This document shows positions 54,211 to 63,603 of a DNA stretch of 64,000 nt, one piece after another. Every line of letters starts with the position of its first letter. The stretch's first letter is position 1. Origin of the DNA: Prevotella denticola. Its GTDB lineage: Bacteria; Bacteroidota; Bacteroidia; Bacteroidales; Bacteroidaceae. The translations under genes were made by a program, and so were the position numbers. The stretch is from contig NZ_UGTM01000001.1 in NCBI RefSeq assembly GCF_900454835.1, positions 1,054,501 to 1,118,500 on the forward strand, read 5' to 3'. A model generated the notes under the pieces. The model was not told the DNA's origin, made no database searches, and saw nothing but the letters and a program-made list of their open reading frames with translations.

Positions 54211-54318
54211 TTCCCAGCGGTTGGGAATGTTATTCCCGGCTGCCGGGAACATAACTCCCGACGGCTGGGAACCGTATTCCCATACGGTCGGGAACACGGT
54301 TTCTGTAAGACCGGGAAT
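54211..54318. repeat. TTCCC...GGGAA palindrome array, site 5
   Basis: Units start at 54211, 54233, 54255 (CTCCC variant), 54277 and 54300 (degenerate TTTCT left arm); steps 22, 22, 22, 23. It sits between the convergent CDF and glycosyltransferase genes. Confidence 0.85.
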
Positions 54319-54366
54319 CTACAGGTACTGCAAAGATTGTTTCGATTGACAGAATCCGTTGCCTTC

Positions 54367-57300
54367 TCAGGCCTCTACGTTCCCCGTCCGTTTCAGCACT
54401 CCCCAGGTCTGCAGCTCGCCCTTGATTGCCTTGAGATAGCTCTTGAAAAGCACGTAATACATTATCCAACGATAGAAGAAGCGTTGGGGAATAATCCACA
54501 GCAACACCCACAGACGTTCATGCTCGAAAATATAAGCCATGATCGACACACTGGCATCCACGAGGAGGAACAGCAGGTAATAGAGGAATATCTGCCAGGC
54601 ATTACCCGTAAACAGACCGAGCAGCATCAGAATATCTGCCAGTGGAGAGAAGGTCGGGATGATGTACTGGAAGATGAGCATATTCGGCATTGCCCACAGC
54701 CCGAAGCCGCCTTTCGACCTGGCGAAGAGTGACGAACGGTGCTTCCAGAAAGTCTGCATCACGCCGAAGGACCAGCGGATACGTTGTTTGACAAACTGCC
54801 GCACCGTCTCCGGGGCTTCGGTCATGGCGACGGCATAGTTCTCATTTTCAATGACGTATCCATGCTCGTTGATGCTCATGGTAAGGTCGCAGTCCTCAGC
54901 CAATGTGTCGGTTGTAAAGCCGCCGACCTCTTCCAACGCCTTCTTGCGGAAGGCACCGATGGCACCGGGAACAACCGTGACGGCATTGATGTTAGAATAA
55001 GCCATGCGGTCGAAGTTCTGGCTTGTCGTGTACTCGATAGCCTGCCAGTAAGTGAGCATATTGCGCTGGTTGCCCACCTTCACATTACCGGCCACGGCGC
55101 CGACCCTACCCGCCTCATCGGCAATGAAATGCCTCATCAGCCTGCTGACAGCATCAGCCTGCAACTGCGTATCGGCATCGACACAGACCACAAAGTCCGT
55201 CTTACAGGCTGCAATCCCATAGTTCAGAGCCGATGCCTTCCCGCCGTTCTTCTTTGCAAGGACAGTGACTTTCCCGTCGTTGCTGAACTTTTCCATGACC
55301 TTTCCGAGCGTATGGTCTTTGCTCCCGTCGTCCACCAGATAGATGTGGAGTGCCGGATAGTCCTGCTGTTTCAGATTGTCAATAGTGCGGACAATATTCA
55401 CCTCTTCATTATAGGCAGGAACGATTACCGACACCGCCGGTGCCGTCTCGGCATCTATAGGAGCATAGCTCCGGCGGTTTTCTGCCCGCTTCTCACGTAT
55501 CATCAGGATATACATGAAGACAAGCCTCAGGAAACCGAGAACCAGAAACACCAGAAAAAGGGCCGTGAGGAAGTCGCTGACATGGTAAATCAGTTCTGCC
55601 AGACTGAGGTTTGCCTGCATGGCATAATACTCCTTGCCTTTCTTTACCGGAGGCATGAGAGTCTGACGATTCATGCCGAGATACTGTTCCAGAGAGATGA
55701 ACTGATAGCCTTCGCGCTGTAACGTCTCGATAATCCTGGGCAGCGCAGTGACGGTCGGCTTTCGTGTCGAACCGCCGGCATCATGCAGCAGGATGATATG
55801 TCCGTACTCGTTATGTACTCCATCCAGCACACGCCTGTAGATCTGGTCTGCCGTCACACCCGGCTGCCAGTCATTCGGGTCAATAGATTCTCCGACAAAC
55901 AGATAATTCCTCCGACTTGCAATCACCATCGGCCAGATCTCCTCATGACCGGTGGGGTCGGCATCAGCGTTATAAGGGGCGCGGAAGAGAATAGTGCTCT
56001 GTCCCGTTATGCTTTCCAAGAGCATACGCGTCAGTTTCAGCTCGGCAAACGAACGCTGGTCGGAGTTCTCTGCCATGTCATGATGGGTGAAAGTGTGGTT
56101 TCCTATCGTGTTTCCGGCATCATAGACCTGCTTCACAAGAGGGAGGTTCTTCTCCATCTGCAATCCCACCATGAAGAAAGCCGCAGGCACACGATACTTT
56201 TTCAGCGTACTCAACACCGACGGCGTCCAGTGCGCATCAGGCCCGTCATCGAAGGTGAGGACAAGCTGCTTGTCCCCGCATCGGCCCAGCCGCTGAACGG
56301 TGTATGTGGCGGGAAGTTCCCTATAATGTTCTTCTGTTATCAGCCGGTTGTCCTTGTCAATGCTCACGGCGATCTTCCCCGGATGAGGTTCTGAGGTCAC
56401 ATTCAGCACCTCACCGGCACCGACGAAGTTGACATCATCCGTACCGCTAAGCTGCATCAGCCGCCCGATGGACATCCTGGCGACACTCTCCCATGACATA
56501 TCTTTCCCATAGAAACGCCATATACGCTTGTCTTCCGTACCCAGCCGCCACACGGCATAGCCTGCTACATGGTACTCTGCTCCGAAGCGCATGATGTTGA
56601 ATGTAGTGGCTGCATCGGGGAAAAATACCTGATGAAGACTGCCGTCATCCTCATTCTTATACGAGAAATTGAGGTTATAGGTATCATCATTGAAGCTGAC
56701 GGCGGCTCCGGCATTCTGTGCAGAAGCCATCATCTGGTCGAACGAAACGGCAGTACCGCCTTTCTTTCCCTGCACCCAGTCATAGCCGTAAGCTGCCAGA
56801 CCGAGCACGATCTTGTCGTTGGGAACATTCCTTGCAGCCCAGTCCGTCGCTTTCTCAACCCACCGCTGTGAACAGACAGGGCCGGGCTGGCTCGCTGCAT
56901 TGTGTTCGTCATAAGCCATGAGAAAGAGGTAGTCGTCGTATTTAGCCAGTTCCGGCATATTGTAGTCGTCATTGAAAGCAGCGACGGCCTGTGTCACATA
57001 GAGACCTTGGGAATGGAAGACCTGCGCAAAATCCTTCACCAGAGTTATCAGCAATGCATCATCATTGATATCCAGTTCCTCCAGGTCAAGATTGATGCCG
57101 GAAAAGCCGTTCTTCCTGCATATTGAAGCCAGCTCGTTGATCATCGCCATGCGCTTTCGATCATTCCGCATAATACGTCCGATAGCTTCCGGACGGAAAG
57201 CAGAGCCATAGTTGTTCGTCAGCATGGGCAGAACCGGTATGCCTGCATGGCGCATGAACTTCAAGGCACGACGGTCTATCCTTATCTCTATCTTGTCCGT

Positions 57301-57771
57301 TCTGGGGTTGATGAAGAACCACTCCGGCAGCACCATATTGAGATGTTTCAGGTTGTTTTTCAATGACAGATAAGCGTGCTTATCCCAGTTCACATACCAT
57401 GCCGAACGGACGCCCATACGTGGATCTGTCCATTCCGCAATGTACTTTGCCGTAACACGGTCTGCTTTGCCTACGAAACGGTGCTGCCTTGCCGCAACAC
57501 CTGCATAGTTACTGTGCATCTTCTGTTCCTTGAAGAAATCGCGGAACGACTTGTAGGTCTTCGCCGTCTTACTGTCCTTCAGAAAAGGCGTACTGGCCAA
57601 GACCACCTTGCGGTAGTCGTGACGGAAAGGCATCTGAGGGCTTTCCTCCAAGGCAAACATCGCCAGAAAAACCACTCCCAGCAACAATACAATCGTCACA
57701 ATAACACGCAACGTCCATTTGAACCGATTCCATCGTTGTTTCGAATCGGTTTGAAAAACCTGTTTGTCCAT
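54367..57771 (-). CDS. GH18-like / polysaccharide deacetylase / GT2 fusion
   Basis: 1134 residues. An N-terminal membrane segment (about 24-44) is followed by a GH18-like chitinase barrel (about 95-430; GINLDLEELDINDD, FLMAYDEHNAA, KIVLGLAAYGYDW). Next is a NodB-type CE4 deacetylase (about 500-690; LVLTFDDGPDAHWTPSVL, GNHTFTHHDM, ILFRAPYNADADP), another membrane segment (about 735-758) and a GT2 synthase (about 785-1035; VSVIVPAYNEEVNIVRTI, VDDGSKDHTLGK, CVDADTQLQ, ETVRQFVKQRIRWSFGV), then C-terminal helices. The layout suggests synthesis, export and trimming/deacetylation of a beta-linked HexNAc polymer, like PNAG, by one protein. No other pga-type genes are nearby. Confidence 0.9.
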   Translation of the reverse strand: MDKQVFQTDSKQRWNRFKWTLRVIVTIVLLLGVVFLAMFALEESPQMPFRHDYRKVVLASTPFLKDSKTAKTYKSFRDFFKEQKMHSNYAGVAARQHRFVGKADRVTAKYIAEWTDPRMGVRSAWYVNWDKHAYLSLKNNLKHLNMVLPEWFFINPRTDKIEIRIDRRALKFMRHAGIPVLPMLTNNYGSAFRPEAIGRIMRNDRKRMAMINELASICRKNGFSGINLDLEELDINDDALLITLVKDFAQVFHSQGLYVTQAVAAFNDDYNMPELAKYDDYLFLMAYDEHNAASQPGPVCSQRWVEKATDWAARNVPNDKIVLGLAAYGYDWVQGKKGGTAVSFDQMMASAQNAGAAVSFNDDTYNLNFSYKNEDDGSLHQVFFPDAATTFNIMRFGAEYHVAGYAVWRLGTEDKRIWRFYGKDMSWESVARMSIGRLMQLSGTDDVNFVGAGEVLNVTSEPHPGKIAVSIDKDNRLITEEHYRELPATYTVQRLGRCGDKQLVLTFDDGPDAHWTPSVLSTLKKYRVPAAFFMVGLQMEKNLPLVKQVYDAGNTIGNHTFTHHDMAENSDQRSFAELKLTRMLLESITGQSTILFRAPYNADADPTGHEEIWPMVIASRRNYLFVGESIDPNDWQPGVTADQIYRRVLDGVHNEYGHIILLHDAGGSTRKPTVTALPRIIETLQREGYQFISLEQYLGMNRQTLMPPVKKGKEYYAMQANLSLAELIYHVSDFLTALFLVFLVLGFLRLVFMYILMIREKRAENRRSYAPIDAETAPAVSVIVPAYNEEVNIVRTIDNLKQQDYPALHIYLVDDGSKDHTLGKVMEKFSNDGKVTVLAKKNGGKASALNYGIAACKTDFVVCVDADTQLQADAVSRLMRHFIADEAGRVGAVAGNVKVGNQRNMLTYWQAIEYTTSQNFDRMAYSNINAVTVVPGAIGAFRKKALEEVGGFTTDTLAEDCDLTMSINEHGYVIENENYAVAMTEAPETVRQFVKQRIRWSFGVMQTFWKHRSSLFARSKGGFGLWAMPNMLIFQYIIPTFSPLADILMLLGLFTGNAWQIFLYYLLFLLVDASVSIMAYIFEHERLWVLLWIIPQRFFYRWIMYYVLFKSYLKAIKGELQTWGVLKRTGNVEA

Positions 57772-57822
57772 ACTTGCAATCTTTTCTACTCTTTCTGATC
57801 CTGTTTATCCCAAACAGTACTG

Positions 57823-57830
57823 CAAAAGTA
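57823..57830 (-). promoter_or_regulatory. -7 box of the GH18-CE4-GT2 gene
   Basis: CAAAAGTA on the plus strand reads TACTTTTG on the minus strand, about 51 bp before the ATG at 57771. No clear -33 box. Confidence 0.5.
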
Positions 57831-57984
57831 TAATATTATCCAGTCAGCATGGAAGTTCTCCATGTAAAAAACAAAAAAGAACTATTAAATTAGTATAACG
57901 AACATAGGACATTCCGATGGGGAAACGCACAGGGACACTCCAAGAAACCTGCTGTCCCATCAGTCCAGACAGACAGCCTCCACC

Positions 57985-59997
57985 TTATTCTCCTGCAAAA
58001 CAAACGATTCGTCCCTCACTCGTCACTCCTTCGATGACAATTCTATAATCCTTATGGAAGGTTTCCGGCAGCAGCAGACGAAAGCTGCGGCCACGCAGGG
58101 AAGGCCTCCAGATGGGTGTACGCCGGCTGGGAGTATAGCCCTGCGGCACCTGGTAACCCAGGGTGGTAAATGCCTTCGTATTTGTCAGTGGTACATCGGC
58201 CGCCTTGAAGTCGCCTTTCTTCGTCGTGATGGAGATAACACCCATACCGCCGATTGCTCCCCAGATAACCGTCGAACCGCTCTTGAATACATCTACTCTT
58301 TCCACGTCGGCCATCTGAATATTGTCCAGGTCATAGTCTTCATTGACAAATATACCGTCGATTGCGACGGCCGCCGGACGACGGCCGCCCACCGTCACAC
58401 CACCCCTGACATAGCACTTCCCAAACTCCACTGTGACACCCGGGACTCTTCTCAGCAGTTCGTGCAGACAGGTCGCACCGATGTCCTCGATGTCGCGCAG
58501 TCCGAAGGAAAAATCGGCTGCATGGGCATAAGGGTCGGAGCGGGAAGCATAACTGGGACGATGGCTGAACACATGAACCTCTTCCATCCGGATACTTCCG
58601 TCCGGAATGTCCAGCGTAGCATCGACGCGCACCGTATCATCACCGCTCCATTCAAACGGAGGCACCGCTCCTGCATAAGGGGGGAACACATCTTCATCCA
58701 GCAGCAGTCTCACCCACGACTTCCCGGTCTTTGTAAACGCATTCAGGACATATTGCGTGCCTTCCGGGAAATCCATTCCCTCGAAAGAAAAACATCCCTT
58801 TTCATCGGTCTTTGCAGTTGCATAAAATCCTTTGTCAGGTGATATCAGATTCACTATGCCGTCCTTTATCGGCCGGTGGCCTGCCAGTGTCTCCACCTTC
58901 CCACGTATTACCGCCGAAATCTCTGCACCGTTTCCTCCTTTCCTACAGTCTCCTTTCATCACGTCACCCATACGGTATCTGCGCCAGACGTTCCCTTCAA
59001 GAAGTTCCTTCAACGTATCCTTTTCATCGAGAACCGAGGACGGTTCCTCCGGGAAACAATACAGGTCGCTGTCAAACAGCAAATGGTTGAAAATACCGGA
59101 GCTTCCTTTGCGATTATCCGACTCAACACGCTCGAGACGCAACGAGACGTCCATCGTCTCATCCGGCTTCAGTCCCTCTGCTTCGACAAGAAATGGAACA
59201 AGCCCCTCTGCCGTCCTGTGTGCATCGTCCCACTTCACCGAGACAGGACATTGTTCTTTCTCCGGGAACAGAAACCTGAGCTGCTCGTCAACCACATCAA
59301 AATTACTGTCAAGCAGCAGGAAAGAACAGACTCCGCCTTGGACAAGGCTGTCTCCATGAAGAATCGTCTCCTTATCCCCGTAAATCTTTCCATAATAGAA
59401 CGGAACAGAACGGCAGTGTGCCAGCAGCCAGTATTCTTTCTGTATCCTGTCAGACACGCCTGTCAGTTTCACATGAATATCTTCTCCCGACTGACTGATG
59501 TCCAGGAGTTTCTCCCTCTTTTCCTTCTGCGGCCCGGAAGGACACGCATACTTATGCGGCAACAGCCGGCCGTATCCTCCGATAAAGATGCTTTTCAGGC
59601 TTTCGTATCCCTCCAGATCCAGCATGTTCCTTGTATAGGAACGAAGCATATAACGCCCCGCCGCCACACCTTCAGGAATATCTATCTGCCCCACAAATCC
59701 CTGATCGCTTCGAAGCAGACGAACACGCTTCACGACAAGCCGGTCCGGCCCCAGCAGTTCTACATACACATAACGGCTGAGGCTGTCAGGCTGATGCGTG
59801 ATGGCATTCACCAGAAAAACACGGAAATGGATGCGCTGCCCTGCCTGATAGCTGTCAGCATCAGTACAGACATACGTCTTTTCTTGCGGGAAGAGCCTGA
59901 CCTGCCGGAGAATGCGGTTCAGGAGCACATTGTCCGTCTGGGCGTACAGGGCCGTCTGGGCAAATATAAACAGGGTTGCGAAAAACAGTTTTCTCAT
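57985..59997 (-). CDS. Macroglobulin-like protein with TonB plug domain, no barrel
   Basis: 670 residues from MRKLFF at 59997; an ATG at 60009 adds four residues. The signal peptide ends ALYA. An alpha-2-macroglobulin MG2-like region follows (about 35-130: KTYVCTDADSYQAGQRIHFRV, GVAAGRYMLRSYT), then less clear beta-sandwich segments, a carboxypeptidase-regulatory domain (about 365-430: VRGK-like VIRGKVETLAG, FYATAKTDEKGCFSFEGMD) and a TonB plug-like domain (about 500-600: CLHELLRRVPGVTVEFG, GRRPAAVAIDGIFVNEDYD, IWGAIGGMGVISITTKKG). It ends soon after, with no porin barrel, and the ending (YRIVIEGVTSEGRIV) looks natural. Role unknown; probably periplasmic or outer-membrane associated. Confidence 0.85.
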   Translation of the reverse strand: MRKLFFATLFIFAQTALYAQTDNVLLNRILRQVRLFPQEKTYVCTDADSYQAGQRIHFRVFLVNAITHQPDSLSRYVYVELLGPDRLVVKRVRLLRSDQGFVGQIDIPEGVAAGRYMLRSYTRNMLDLEGYESLKSIFIGGYGRLLPHKYACPSGPQKEKREKLLDISQSGEDIHVKLTGVSDRIQKEYWLLAHCRSVPFYYGKIYGDKETILHGDSLVQGGVCSFLLLDSNFDVVDEQLRFLFPEKEQCPVSVKWDDAHRTAEGLVPFLVEAEGLKPDETMDVSLRLERVESDNRKGSSGIFNHLLFDSDLYCFPEEPSSVLDEKDTLKELLEGNVWRRYRMGDVMKGDCRKGGNGAEISAVIRGKVETLAGHRPIKDGIVNLISPDKGFYATAKTDEKGCFSFEGMDFPEGTQYVLNAFTKTGKSWVRLLLDEDVFPPYAGAVPPFEWSGDDTVRVDATLDIPDGSIRMEEVHVFSHRPSYASRSDPYAHAADFSFGLRDIEDIGATCLHELLRRVPGVTVEFGKCYVRGGVTVGGRRPAAVAIDGIFVNEDYDLDNIQMADVERVDVFKSGSTVIWGAIGGMGVISITTKKGDFKAADVPLTNTKAFTTLGYQVPQGYTPSRRTPIWRPSLRGRSFRLLLPETFHKDYRIVIEGVTSEGRIVCFAGE

Positions 59998-60070
59998 ATT
60001 ATAAGGCATCAGTTAGTTCCATCCCGCCCATAGGTCTACGGGACGGGAAAACTGTCTGTAGAGTACAGTG

Positions 60071-60078
60071 CAAATTTA
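60071..60078 (-). promoter_or_regulatory. -7 box of macroglobulin-plug gene
   Basis: CAAATTTA on the plus strand reads TAAATTTG on the minus strand, about 73 bp before the ATG. No clear -33 box. Confidence 0.5.
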
Positions 60079-60342
60079 CACAAAAAATCCCGGATTACGA
60101 TGCAGGTGAAACAAAGAAAACTTTCTTTCAGGAAGAATAGCTTGCCAGACAGGGCCTCCGGATGAATCGCCAATATACTGACTTTAGAACCTACCTACCG
60201 TCTTTCAGCCTGAAGAAGGAAGATAGCGGAGGGGAACAACTGAAGAGGAGGTTGACTGATTTCTCCGTTCTGCTACGCACACCTAAAAGATTGAAAATCA
60301 CCAGTTATGTCATAATAAAGTCATACAGGTTTCCTCTTTACC

Positions 60343-60430
60343 CTTACCTGCGGTCTAACTAAGCCTTACTTGAGACCTTACTAGGGCTTAATAGAGCTTC
60401 AATCAATGCTTAGTTGGAATCCAACTAAGC
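60343..60430. repeat. 22-bp tandem array, CTTA type
   Basis: Four units of exactly 22 bp start at 60343, 60365, 60387 and 60409, each beginning CTTA. The last is a perfect inverted repeat (CTTAGTTGG-AAT-CCAACTAAG); the others share only parts of it. It lies in the 800-bp gene-free gap 60010-60806, which otherwise holds two promoter boxes. Confidence 0.75.
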
Positions 60431-60707
60431 ACCTTTTCCCAAGAGCAAGCATAACCACATCATTATCTGAAAGTTACGAAATGGGGAAAAGGTTATTCCG
60501 ACTTGCATTCCCCAAATGCTGAATACGTGACTTTGTAAATTCTTTTCGGAAGAGGAAAAACGAATAGAAAAAAAGGAAGAAAGAAAGGAGAAGAAGCAGA
60601 GGGGCGACAGATTGTCTAACAGATAGCCGCAGAAAGCATATCGCCGGATTGCAGACTATGCGAGCAAGGTTCTGCACCTCTGCCCGCTGTTTTACAGAAA
60701 CATTTTG

Positions 60708-60715
60708 TAATTTTG
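60708..60715 (+). promoter_or_regulatory. -7 box of mutS2
   Basis: TAATTTTG, about 92 bp before the ATG at 60807. No consensus -33 box. Confidence 0.5.
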
Positions 60716-60806
60716 CAGTCCAGAAGACTGCAGCAACGGACAGGTACTCATGAACGACTTTCCGGCCATGTCTCTTTCCATTAAATGACAAAATGAAAAT
60801 AAGACG

Positions 60807-63515
60807 ATGATATATCCCAAGAACTTCGAACAGAAAATCGGTTTCACCGAAATAAGAACCCTCCTCCGAGAACGCTGCCTGTCACCATTGGGCAAGGAGC
60901 GGGTAGACGAAATGAGCTTTTCCACAGATGCCGGACAGATAAACACATGGATGGAAGAAATCAGGGAGTTCCGCCGGATACAGGAGGGACAGGATGATTT
61001 TCCGCTGGACAACTTCTTCGACGTACGCGAAAGCGTGTCGAGAATACGGCTGGAGGGGACACACATGGAAGTGGAGGAACTGTTCGATCTGAAGCGTTCA
61101 CTGGAGACCATCATTGCTATCGTCAGCTTCCTGAGCCGTGGAGAAGAAACCGAACAGGGAGAGATACGCCACTACACTCCCGCCCTCTATGCGCTTGCAG
61201 ACGGTATTGCAACCTTTCCCATACTTGTACAGCGCATCTCACAGATCATCGATAAATTCGGCAAGATGCGTGACAACGCATCACCCGACCTGCTGCAGAT
61301 TCGTCGGGAACTTTCCCGGACGGAGGGGAGTATCTCACGGACGCTTTACAGCATCCTGCATTCGGCACAGGCGGAAGGACTTGTCGAGAAAGACGTTACG
61401 CCTACCCTGCGCGACGGGCGACTGGTCATCCCCGTCGCCCCAGGCCTAAAACGAAGAATATCAGGTATCGTCCATGACGAAAGTGCCACCGGACGCACTG
61501 TGTACATTGAACCTTCCGAGGTTGTGGAAGCCAACAACAGAATCCGAGAACTTGAAAATGATGAACGCCGAGAAATCATCCGCATCCTCACAGAGTTTGC
61601 CAAAAAGATGCGTCCGAACGTGCCGGAAATCCTCGATTCATACAGCCTCATGGCGGCAGTAGACTTCATCCGTGCAAAAGCCGAACTTGCCAGGCTCTTC
61701 CGAAGCTTTGAGCCAGAGGTGAGCGACAAACCACATATCGACTGGATAAGGGCTGTACATCCGCTCTTACAGCTGTCTTTGGAGCGCAAAAGCAGGAAAG
61801 ATGCAAATCGTCTGTCATTAACGGACAACAGCCATGCGGATAAAGACTCAAATGACGAGATTTCTCTACAGGAAGACAATATCCTATCGGAAGAGGAGTA
61901 TAAGACAGGGAACGTACCCCCATCTGTGGTCCCGCTTGACATACAGCTCACCAAGGACAAGCATCTCCTGATTATCTCCGGGCCTAATGCCGGTGGCAAA
62001 TCGGTCTGTCTGAAGACGGTGGGACTGCTGCAATATATGCTCCAATGCGGGCTGTCCATCCCTGTCGGCGACCGTTCCACGACAGGGATCTTTACGGACA
62101 TCATGATTGATATCGGCGACGAACAGAGCATCGAGAACGACCTCAGCACCTATTCCTCTCACCTGATGAACATGAAAATCATGATGCGCCATGCTACCGA
62201 ACACACGCTCATCCTTATCGACGAGTTCGGAACAGGCACCGAGCCGCAGATCGGCGGTGCCATTGCGGAGGCGGTCCTGCGCCAGTTCTGGAAGAAACAC
62301 GTCTGGGCGGTAATCACGACGCACTATCAGAATCTCAAGCACTTCGCCGAAAACCATCCTGGAACAGCCAACGGTGCGATGCTCTACGACCGCCATGAGA
62401 TGCGCCCGCTCTTCCAGCTCGCCATCGGAAGACCGGGCAGTTCGTTCGCCATCGAGATTGCCCGGAAGACAGGAATACCCGAAGAGGTAATCCATGATGC
62501 AGCAGACATTGTCAGTTCAGACTATATTCAGAGTGACAAATATTTGCAGGATATTGTCAGGGATAAACGTTACTGGGAGAGCAAACGGCAGACCATCCAC
62601 AGCCATGAAAAGGAGCTGGAGAAGCGGATTGCACAGTATGAGAAGGACATCGCCACACTGGAACAAAGCCGCAAGGACATTCTCAGACGGGCAAAGGAAC
62701 AGGCTGAGGAAATCATCAAGGAGAGCAACCGGCGTATAGAAAACACCATCCGTGAAATCAGGGAGAAGCAGGCCGAAAAAGAAGAAACCAAGCGCATACG
62801 GCAGGAGCTTGCAGCCTACGAGGAGGGCTTGCAGTCTTCAAGTCAGCTTGACAAACCCGGAAAAAACAATAAAAAGAAGATGAAGGACAGCGGACTGCTG
62901 TCAGATGAGGACTTCCAAAAGAAAGTCGACAAAATAAAGAGCCGCAAGGAACGGCACGAACAACACCTGAAAGAAAGAGCCGGGAAGCAGCAGGCAGCCG
63001 CAGAAGCACTGAAGAATGCGGTGCGGAAACAGCAGACGGGCGGTGTGGTGAATGTAGGTGATGCCGTAAGGATAAAAGGTCTTACGACCATCGGGAAGGT
63101 AGAGGCTATCGATGGAAAACAGGCGACTGTCATCTTTGGCGATATGCGAACAAAGATGGCCATGAGCCGTCTGGAGCACGTAGATGCTGCCTCCCTACAA
63201 ACGGAACAGCAACAGTTCCAGGCATATAATTACAGCCGCGAGACCCGTGAGACCATCGACAAGCACCGTAACCAGTTCCATCAGGAGCTCGACGTACGGG
63301 GCATGAGAGCTGACGAGGCCCTGAACCAGGTGCAATACTTCATCGATGATGCCATCCTTGTGGGAGCTGGACAGGTTCGGATTCTCCATGGAAAAGGCAA
63401 TGGCATACTGCGCCAGCTCATCCGCCAGTATCTTGCCAGCATACCGAATGTAAAAAGCTATCGTGATGAGCATGTACAGTTCGGCGGTGCTGGCATCACA
63501 GTTGTGGAACTGTGA
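60807..63515 (+). CDS. mutS2: MutS2 ATPase/endonuclease
   Basis: 902 residues. N-terminal core domain (MIYPKNFEQKIGFTEIRTLL), clamp helices, then the MutS ATPase with Walker A IISGPNAGGKSVCLKT, Walker B TLILIDEFGTGTEP and HVWAVITTHYQNLK. A long coiled-coil and a KOW-like segment (VVNVGDAVRIKGLTTIGKV) follow, then a C-terminal Smr nuclease domain (ELDVRGMRADEALNQVQ, QVRILHGKGNGILRQLI). MutS2 acts on branched DNA or, in some bacteria, splits collided ribosomes. Longer than the typical roughly 785 residues because of charged inserts (for example HADKDSNDEISLQED near residue 345). Confidence 0.96.
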   Translation: MIYPKNFEQKIGFTEIRTLLRERCLSPLGKERVDEMSFSTDAGQINTWMEEIREFRRIQEGQDDFPLDNFFDVRESVSRIRLEGTHMEVEELFDLKRSLETIIAIVSFLSRGEETEQGEIRHYTPALYALADGIATFPILVQRISQIIDKFGKMRDNASPDLLQIRRELSRTEGSISRTLYSILHSAQAEGLVEKDVTPTLRDGRLVIPVAPGLKRRISGIVHDESATGRTVYIEPSEVVEANNRIRELENDERREIIRILTEFAKKMRPNVPEILDSYSLMAAVDFIRAKAELARLFRSFEPEVSDKPHIDWIRAVHPLLQLSLERKSRKDANRLSLTDNSHADKDSNDEISLQEDNILSEEEYKTGNVPPSVVPLDIQLTKDKHLLIISGPNAGGKSVCLKTVGLLQYMLQCGLSIPVGDRSTTGIFTDIMIDIGDEQSIENDLSTYSSHLMNMKIMMRHATEHTLILIDEFGTGTEPQIGGAIAEAVLRQFWKKHVWAVITTHYQNLKHFAENHPGTANGAMLYDRHEMRPLFQLAIGRPGSSFAIEIARKTGIPEEVIHDAADIVSSDYIQSDKYLQDIVRDKRYWESKRQTIHSHEKELEKRIAQYEKDIATLEQSRKDILRRAKEQAEEIIKESNRRIENTIREIREKQAEKEETKRIRQELAAYEEGLQSSSQLDKPGKNNKKKMKDSGLLSDEDFQKKVDKIKSRKERHEQHLKERAGKQQAAAEALKNAVRKQQTGGVVNVGDAVRIKGLTTIGKVEAIDGKQATVIFGDMRTKMAMSRLEHVDAASLQTEQQQFQAYNYSRETRETIDKHRNQFHQELDVRGMRADEALNQVQYFIDDAILVGAGQVRILHGKGNGILRQLIRQYLASIPNVKSYRDEHVQFGGAGITVVEL

Positions 63516-63603
63516 GCGGGTTTGGCGGACCCATTGCTTCATCACACAGACAATCAGAACGACAAAGGCAATAAAATCGATAGTGTCAGCGTTATATCAT
63601 AAT

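Noticed and set aside
54112..54297. A 61-codon minus-strand frame with repeated FP..EYGS motifs
   Set aside because: The apparent protein repeat is only the translation of the TTCCC palindrome array.
4887..54318. CRISPR interpretation of the palindrome arrays
   Set aside because: Units are only 22-23 bp including the variable centre, no 25-40 bp spacers exist, and there are no cas genes.
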